Made by a program: the position numbers and the translations under genes. From assembly GCA_900768005.1 (NCBI GenBank), contig CAAGBE010000026.1, positions 1-16,792 of the forward strand: DNA of 16,792 nucleotides. The letters run 5' to 3'. The notes beneath the pieces were generated by a model. The model had not been told where the DNA came from, searched no databases, and saw only the letters and a program-made list of their open reading frames with translations. This document shows positions 13,030 to 16,792 of this stretch, one piece after another; within the stretch, counting starts at the first letter, position 1; every line of letters starts with the position of its first letter. Source of the DNA: Clostridia bacterium (lineage in GTDB: Bacteria; Bacillota; Clostridia; UMGS1883).

Positions 13030-14649
13030 ATGACAATCGGTGAAAAAATTGCTGCACTCAGAATTTCTGCCGATATTTCTCAGGAGCAATTAGCTGAAAA
13101 AATATCAGTATCCCGCCAGTCTGTTTCAAAATGGGAAATGGACCAAGCACTTCCCCAGATAGATAAAGTTTTACAGTTATGCGAGCTTTTCGGGATTTCA
13201 ACCGACGACCTTCTCTGCGAAAAGAACTCTCTTTCAGCAAAGGTTTCCGGCACAAAGCCGAAAAACAAATATTTTGGCACAGACGGTTTCAGAGGAGAGG
13301 CTAATATGAGTCTTACCTCCATGCAGGCCTACCGTGTGGGAAGATTTTTGGGTTGGTACTACTCTTCCCCGCTTTCAGGATGTCACAAGACAGGCTACCG
13401 TCCCCGTATCGTAATAGGTAAAGATACACGCCGCTCAAGTTATATGCTTGAATACTCCATTGTTGCAGGAATTACCGCCTCGGGAGCCGATGCATATATG
13501 CTCCACGTTACAACAACGCCCAGCGTGTCTTATGTAACAAGGCAGGACGAATTTGATTGCGGTATTATGATAACCGCTTCTCACAACCCGTTTTATGATA
13601 ACGGAATCAAGGTAATCAATCGTTACGGTGAAAAGCTTGATGACGAAACAACTCCTCTTATAGAAGCATATATTGACGGTGATTTGTCTGCACTGGGTGT
13701 TGCAGGTGATGACCTTCCCCTTGCTACAAGAGAGAAGATTGGCTGTATTGTGGACTACTCTTCGGGAAGAAACCGCTATGTAGGTTATCTCATTTCCCTT
13801 GCATCCCATTCATACAAGCACCTTAAAATCGGTCTTGACTGTGCAAACGGTGCTTCATGGATGATTGCAAAATCTGTTTTCGGTGCATTGGGTGCACAAA
13901 CAACGGTTATAGGCGCAGACCCCAATGGTCTTAATGTCAATGAAAACTGCGGTTCAACACATATCGAAAATCTCTGCAAACTTGTAAGGGAACAGCACCT
14001 TGATGTAGGTTTTGCCTTTGACGGTGATGCTGACAGATGTATTGCCGTTGACTCTAACGGAAACATTGTAGACGGCGATGCTATGATGTACATTCTGGGC
14101 AAACGCCTTAAATCAAGAGGTATTCTCAATGATGACACCCTTGTTGCAACAATTATGTCAAACAGCGGTTTTATCACAAGCCTTTCCGAAATAGGAATTA
14201 AATGCGTACAGACTAATGTTGGTGACAGGTTTGTTTACGAATGTATGCAGGAAAATGATTACGGTCTTGGCGGAGAACAGTCGGGACACATCATTCTCAA
14301 GAAATATGCTACAACAGGCGACGGTATACTGACCGCAATTATGATTACGGAGGAACTCTGTGACTCCAAGCTTTCTCTTTCAGAGCTTGTTTCCCCCGTT
14401 AAACTTTATCCTCAGCATATGCAGAATATCCGTGTAAAGGATAAGGGTGCAGTTCTTTCCGATGCAGATGTACTCAGTGCAAAGGATGAGGTTGAAAAGC
14501 TTATCAATGGAAAAGGAAGAGTCCTCCTCAGACAGAGTGGTACAGAGCCGGTAATCCGTATTATGATTGAAAGCGAAAGCGAAGAAAAATGCCACGAATA
14601 TGCCAAAATCATAGCAGACAAAATAATAGAAAAAGGACATAATGCGTAA
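13030..14649 (+). CDS. glmM: XRE helix-turn-helix domain fused to phosphoglucosamine mutase (GlmM)
   Basis: A 539-residue fusion. Residues 1-62 are an XRE/SinR-type DNA-binding domain (MTIGEKIAALRISADISQEQ, then SVSRQSVSKWEMDQALPQID, ending STDDLLCEK). A short linker (63-79) leads to a complete alpha-D-phosphohexomutase: GTDGFRG at 83-89, the phosphoserine loop ITASHNP with Ser184, the metal loop DGDADR at 331-336, the sugar-binding GEQSGH at 415-420 and the phosphate loop RQSGTEPVIR at 501-510. GEQSGH points to GlmM, which converts GlcN-6-P to GlcN-1-P for UDP-GlcNAc and peptidoglycan. Usual GlmM proteins have about 448 residues, so the domain is an addition, not a replacement, and the enzyme looks active. 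The frame runs without a stop across the junction. AAGGAG is 11 bases before ATG 13030 but only two before GTG 13021, so ATG is preferred. Whether the HTH binds DNA is untested. Confidence 0.93.
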   Translation: MTIGEKIAALRISADISQEQLAEKISVSRQSVSKWEMDQALPQIDKVLQLCELFGISTDDLLCEKNSLSAKVSGTKPKNKYFGTDGFRGEANMSLTSMQAYRVGRFLGWYYSSPLSGCHKTGYRPRIVIGKDTRRSSYMLEYSIVAGITASGADAYMLHVTTTPSVSYVTRQDEFDCGIMITASHNPFYDNGIKVINRYGEKLDDETTPLIEAYIDGDLSALGVAGDDLPLATREKIGCIVDYSSGRNRYVGYLISLASHSYKHLKIGLDCANGASWMIAKSVFGALGAQTTVIGADPNGLNVNENCGSTHIENLCKLVREQHLDVGFAFDGDADRCIAVDSNGNIVDGDAMMYILGKRLKSRGILNDDTLVATIMSNSGFITSLSEIGIKCVQTNVGDRFVYECMQENDYGLGGEQSGHIILKKYATTGDGILTAIMITEELCDSKLSLSELVSPVKLYPQHMQNIRVKDKGAVLSDADVLSAKDEVEKLINGKGRVLLRQSGTEPVIRIMIESESEEKCHEYAKIIADKIIEKGHNA

Positions 14650-14670
14650 TCTTTCATTGTCTTATTCATA

Positions 14671-14711
14671 AAAGGGAGAAGCCTCTGCACACTGCAGAGG
14701 CTTCTCCCTTT
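14671..14711 (+). terminator. Strong bidirectional terminator between convergent genes
   Basis: A perfect 19-base stem (14671-14689 with 14693-14711, core GGGAGAAGCCTCTGCA) with a three-base loop is followed by T-runs on both strands. It ends HTH-GlmM on the plus strand and the zinc-ribbon gene on the minus strand. Confidence 0.95.
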
Positions 14712-14720
14712 TTAATATAA

Positions 14721-15476
14721 TCAATAAAGTGATTTTACAATATCAGAACGAACCCAACCGAGTCTTCCGCTAGGGATTTTTACCCTGCACCACGTAAAGC
14801 CGTCCCCGTCAATATATTCCTCTCCCTGACACACAAACTGTGTACTGAAATCGTTGTACGGCACATAGAGAATATATTCCTTTGTTATGGCAGGAGTAGG
14901 TCTAATGAAAATACCTGCGGGGTCTGATTTCACAAGCACCGTTCCCTGTGGATAGAGAAGCTCGGGCTTATACTCTATTTCGACTGTTTCTGATTTTGTG
15001 CTTCCGTCTTCCGTTTTGAGAACTATGGAGAAAGTATTCTGTCCCTTTGCAAGCCACACTTCCTTGTTCCATTCCAGATTTCTCTCACCCTTTTCAACAA
15101 AGGTTATCTGTTCACCATTAATATACAGAACTGCATTTTTGTCATTAGATGAAACCTTTCCTCTTAAAACATATGAAATATTATCTGTTTCATAGGGATA
15201 GTCATATACAGAAAGCTCCATCCCTTTTTTGCCTGTAAGCCCTGCTATCAGTATGACTGCAAGGGTTATAACAAGAACTGCAACAGTTACGCAAAGGACA
15301 ATTATGAGGGATTTGGAATCCTTTTTCTTTGTTTTAGGAGCAACATATGACTCTCTGTAAGCTTCTCCCTGCACCGTTGTATTCTGGTTTTGAGCTTGCT
15401 CAGAAACAGCCGTCCCACAGCCTGAGCAAAATTTTGTTCCATCGTTTAATTCTTTTCCGCATTTTTTACAAAACAT
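14721..15476 (-). CDS. Zinc-ribbon membrane protein with Ig-like and SH3-like extracellular regions
   Basis: A 251-residue single-pass protein. The N-terminus is a zinc ribbon with CxxC pairs C3/C6 and C17/C20 (MFCKKCGKEL, TKFCSGCGTA). A Gln/Lys-rich linker reaches a membrane helix at about 57-80. The outside part has a beta-sandwich-like region (about 88-168, with VLYINGEQITF and WLAKGQNTFSIVLKTEDG) that resembles bacterial Ig folds used for wall binding. The last 75 residues resemble an SH3b domain (VKSDPAGIFIRPTPAITKEY, then GFTWCRVKIPSGRLGWVRSD). Such zinc-ribbon/TM/SH3 proteins are common in Clostridia without known function; a sensor or wall-binding scaffold is plausible. AAGGAGGAG precedes ATG 15476. 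It starts 12 bases after the M15 peptidase stop, so the two are probably one operon. Confidence 0.82.
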   Translation of the reverse strand: MFCKKCGKELNDGTKFCSGCGTAVSEQAQNQNTTVQGEAYRESYVAPKTKKKDSKSLIIVLCVTVAVLVITLAVILIAGLTGKKGMELSVYDYPYETDNISYVLRGKVSSNDKNAVLYINGEQITFVEKGERNLEWNKEVWLAKGQNTFSIVLKTEDGSTKSETVEIEYKPELLYPQGTVLVKSDPAGIFIRPTPAITKEYILYVPYNDFSTQFVCQGEEYIDGDGFTWCRVKIPSGRLGWVRSDIVKSLY

Positions 15477-15488
15477 TATGTCTCCTCC

Positions 15489-16430
15489 TTACTGCAAGTA
15501 TTTCGCATGATATTCTTCAAAACTGTTTATACCTTTTTCTTTCATATCGGTACTTACCCTAGCACCTACATAACGAAGATGCCACGGCTCCGACTCGTAT
15601 CCTGTAATATCCTCTGTTTCTTCAAAATATCTGATGATAAATCCGTATTTGTAGCAATTATCCCTCACCCACGGAAATTCGGGCGTGTTCTCAAACTGCC
15701 TGAGTCCGTCAATCGAGCCGAAAACATCAACTGCCAATCCCGTATGATGTTCACTATAACCGGGACGTGCACTGTAACGGTCTACATTCTCCTGTGAATC
15801 GCTTGAAAGATAACGGTTATACAAGCCACGCTGATAGCTTACCGTTCTGTATCCCGAAACAGCACGGATTCTGAGGCTTTCTCTTGAAGCATCATTACGC
15901 ATCTTGATAAAAGCATCTGCGGCTTCCTTCCTCATTTTCTGTCCGTCTACGTTCACAAGGTCAGGAGGTGAATATCCGTCGGGCACCTTGTAATATTTGT
16001 TTACTATAATGCAAATATCGTCATACCCCGAAACGGGAATGTCATAATTATACTTGGGCTTGTCCTGATTTGCATTAACCATCCATACAACATCCTCGTC
16101 CGACAGTTGGGGATTCTGTGCGGCATAGCTTGTATATCTCTCTTCATATTCTTCCTTATAATAAGGAAATGAGGAATATATATTCTCAGGCAATTTCTCC
16201 GTATGTACGGGGGTTTTATGTGCGGGAATTATCCCATTCAATACATATGCAACTGTCACGCCGCAGCAGATGATTATGAGTGTACACAGAGAAAAAATTA
16301 CTGCATTTCTTATTTTTCTGGCTCTTTTCCTTTTCCGTCTTCTTTGGATAATCCTTGCCCTCTCCTCGGGAGAAAGATTTCTCCGCTGGGGATTTTTTCT
16401 TTCCTGCTCACGGATTTCAACACTATTCAT
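15489..16430 (-). CDS. Membrane-anchored M15 (VanY/LdcB-type) D,D- or L,D-carboxypeptidase
   Basis: A 313-residue peptidase. The cytoplasmic N-terminus (1-41) is very basic (RRRKRKRARKIR) and leads to one membrane helix at about 42-65. The M15B domain covers about 125-313: SGYRTVSYQ at 192-200, the zinc motif SEHHTGLAVDV with His228 and Asp235, and EPWHLRYVG with catalytic Glu281 and zinc ligand His284. All catalytic residues are present. Relatives trim terminal D-alanine or the L,D bond of wall peptides outside the membrane; VanY proper confers glycopeptide tolerance only together with other van genes, none of which are here, so a housekeeping wall role is likely. GAGGTG before ATG 16430 supports the start. 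Transcription begins at the 16468-16496 promoter and runs on to the zinc-ribbon gene. Confidence 0.92.
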   Translation of the reverse strand: MNSVEIREQERKNPQRRNLSPEERARIIQRRRKRKRARKIRNAVIFSLCTLIIICCGVTVAYVLNGIIPAHKTPVHTEKLPENIYSSFPYYKEEYEERYTSYAAQNPQLSDEDVVWMVNANQDKPKYNYDIPVSGYDDICIIVNKYYKVPDGYSPPDLVNVDGQKMRKEAADAFIKMRNDASRESLRIRAVSGYRTVSYQRGLYNRYLSSDSQENVDRYSARPGYSEHHTGLAVDVFGSIDGLRQFENTPEFPWVRDNCYKYGFIIRYFEETEDITGYESEPWHLRYVGARVSTDMKEKGINSFEEYHAKYLQ

Positions 16431-16467
16431 ACTGTCACCTCATTTGTAACAAATACCATTTTATGAC

Positions 16468-16496
16468 ATTATAACACAAAAAAATGCATCTTGCAA
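16468..16496 (-). promoter_or_regulatory. Promoter of the M15 peptidase/zinc-ribbon operon
   Basis: Minus-strand TTGCAA (16491-16496), 17 bases, TATAAT (16468-16473). Transcription would start near 16461, about 30 bases before the start codon. It lies directly downstream of the tuf terminator. Confidence 0.82.
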
Positions 16497-16501
16497 CACA
16501 A

Positions 16502-16531
16502 AAAAGCGTGAGCAAATTTGCTCACGCTTTT
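16502..16531 (-). terminator. Terminator of tuf
   Basis: A fully palindromic 30-base element (AAAAGCGTGAGCAAA and its complement) whose minus-strand copy ends in a T-run, about 20 bases after the tuf stop codon. Confidence 0.9.
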
Positions 16532-16552
16532 AATTCAAGTTAAAATATTAAC

Positions 16553-16792
16553 TTACGCTTCGATAGCAGAAACGACACCAGAACCAACTGTTCTACCACC
16601 TTCACGAATAGCGAAACGAAGACCTTCTTCGATAGCTACTGGAGCGATAAGTTGAACTGTCATCTTTGTGTGGTCACCAGGCATAACCATTTCTGTTCCT
16701 TCTGGAAGAGCAATAGAACCTGTAACGTCTGTAGTTCTGAAGTAGAATTGTGGACGATAGTTGTTGAAGAATGCAGTGTGACGACCACCTTC
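16553..16792 (-). CDS. tuf: Elongation factor Tu, C-terminal 79 residues, cut by the window edge
   Basis: The visible part begins EGGRHTAFFNNYRPQFYFRT and ends in GLRFAIREGGRTVGSG and VVSAIEA, the hallmark domain III of EF-Tu, which delivers aminoacyl-tRNA to the ribosome. EF-Tu has about 395 residues, so four fifths lie outside the window. Codon use is strongly biased: nine of ten glycines are GGT, three of four prolines are CCA, and AAC, TTC and GAA are favoured. The neighbouring HTH-GlmM gene uses CCC, CCG or CCT for all its prolines that I checked. This is expected for a very highly expressed gene, so transfer is not needed to explain it. The terminator at 16502-16531 follows. Confidence 0.97.
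   Translation of the reverse strand, partial: EGGRHTAFFNNYRPQFYFRTTDVTGSIALPEGTEMVMPGDHTKMTVQLIAPVAIEEGLRFAIREGGRTVGSGVVSAIEA

Noticed and set aside
15489..16430. VanY as part of a glycopeptide-resistance cluster
   Set aside because: No vanRS, vanHAX or vanZ homologue is present. The peptidase pairs with a zinc-ribbon protein, so a housekeeping wall role is more likely.

Overview
The window looks like a chromosomal core segment from a low-to-moderate GC, Gram-positive, spore-lineage Clostridia (Oscillospiraceae/Ruminococcaceae- or Lachnospiraceae-like). Grounds: strong AGGAGG-type ribosome sites, sigma-A promoters with 16-17 bp spacers, U-tailed hairpin terminators, a Bacillus-type MazE/MazF (NdoAI/NdoA) pair, a SpoVB/MurJ-like flippase, a BofC C-terminal-domain protein, and a GlmM of the 'GTDGFRGEAN' type. 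The lineage is inferred, not proven. I see no phage, transposon, CRISPR or tRNA signature.

Layout, left to right. (1) 1-1137: 5' part of an elongation factor G-like GTPase, minus strand, running off the left edge, with an unusual folded leader. (2) 1388-4992: minus-strand unit from a consensus promoter: secreted G5/3D-domain protein, SpoVB/MurJ-like flippase, then AsnA, ending in a terminator. (3) 5111-10770: long minus-strand run: class A penicillin-binding protein, small two-helix membrane protein, Nnr metabolite-repair enzyme, then mazE-mazF from their own promoter, then a small secreted protein and terminator. (4) 10876-12038: plus-strand BofC-like protein convergent with a TVP38/TMEM64 (VTT) membrane protein, the two sharing one hairpin. 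(5) 12102-14711: plus-strand amino-sugar pair: a left-handed beta-helix acyltransferase resembling the C-terminal half of GlmU, and an XRE helix-turn-helix domain fused to an apparently intact phosphoglucosamine mutase (GlmM). (6) 14721-16496: minus-strand pair: zinc-ribbon membrane protein with an SH3-like tail, and an M15/VanY-type D,D-carboxypeptidase. (7) 16553-16792: the 3' end of tuf (EF-Tu).

The common theme is the cell envelope: precursor synthesis (GlmM, GlmU-like), flipping (SpoVB/MurJ-like), polymerisation (PBP1A) and trimming (3D protein, M15 peptidase).

The most interesting item is the HTH-GlmM fusion. Two CAAC-n-GTTG dyads sit directly upstream of its promoter, centred near -42 and -65, which suggests a trigger enzyme that senses amino-sugar phosphate and controls its own or other wall genes. 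This is inference from the sequence. Also notable are a perfect match to the WalR direct-repeat consensus upstream of the 3D-protein promoter, and an Arg-rich ATGA-coupled leader ORF before the EF-G-like gene.
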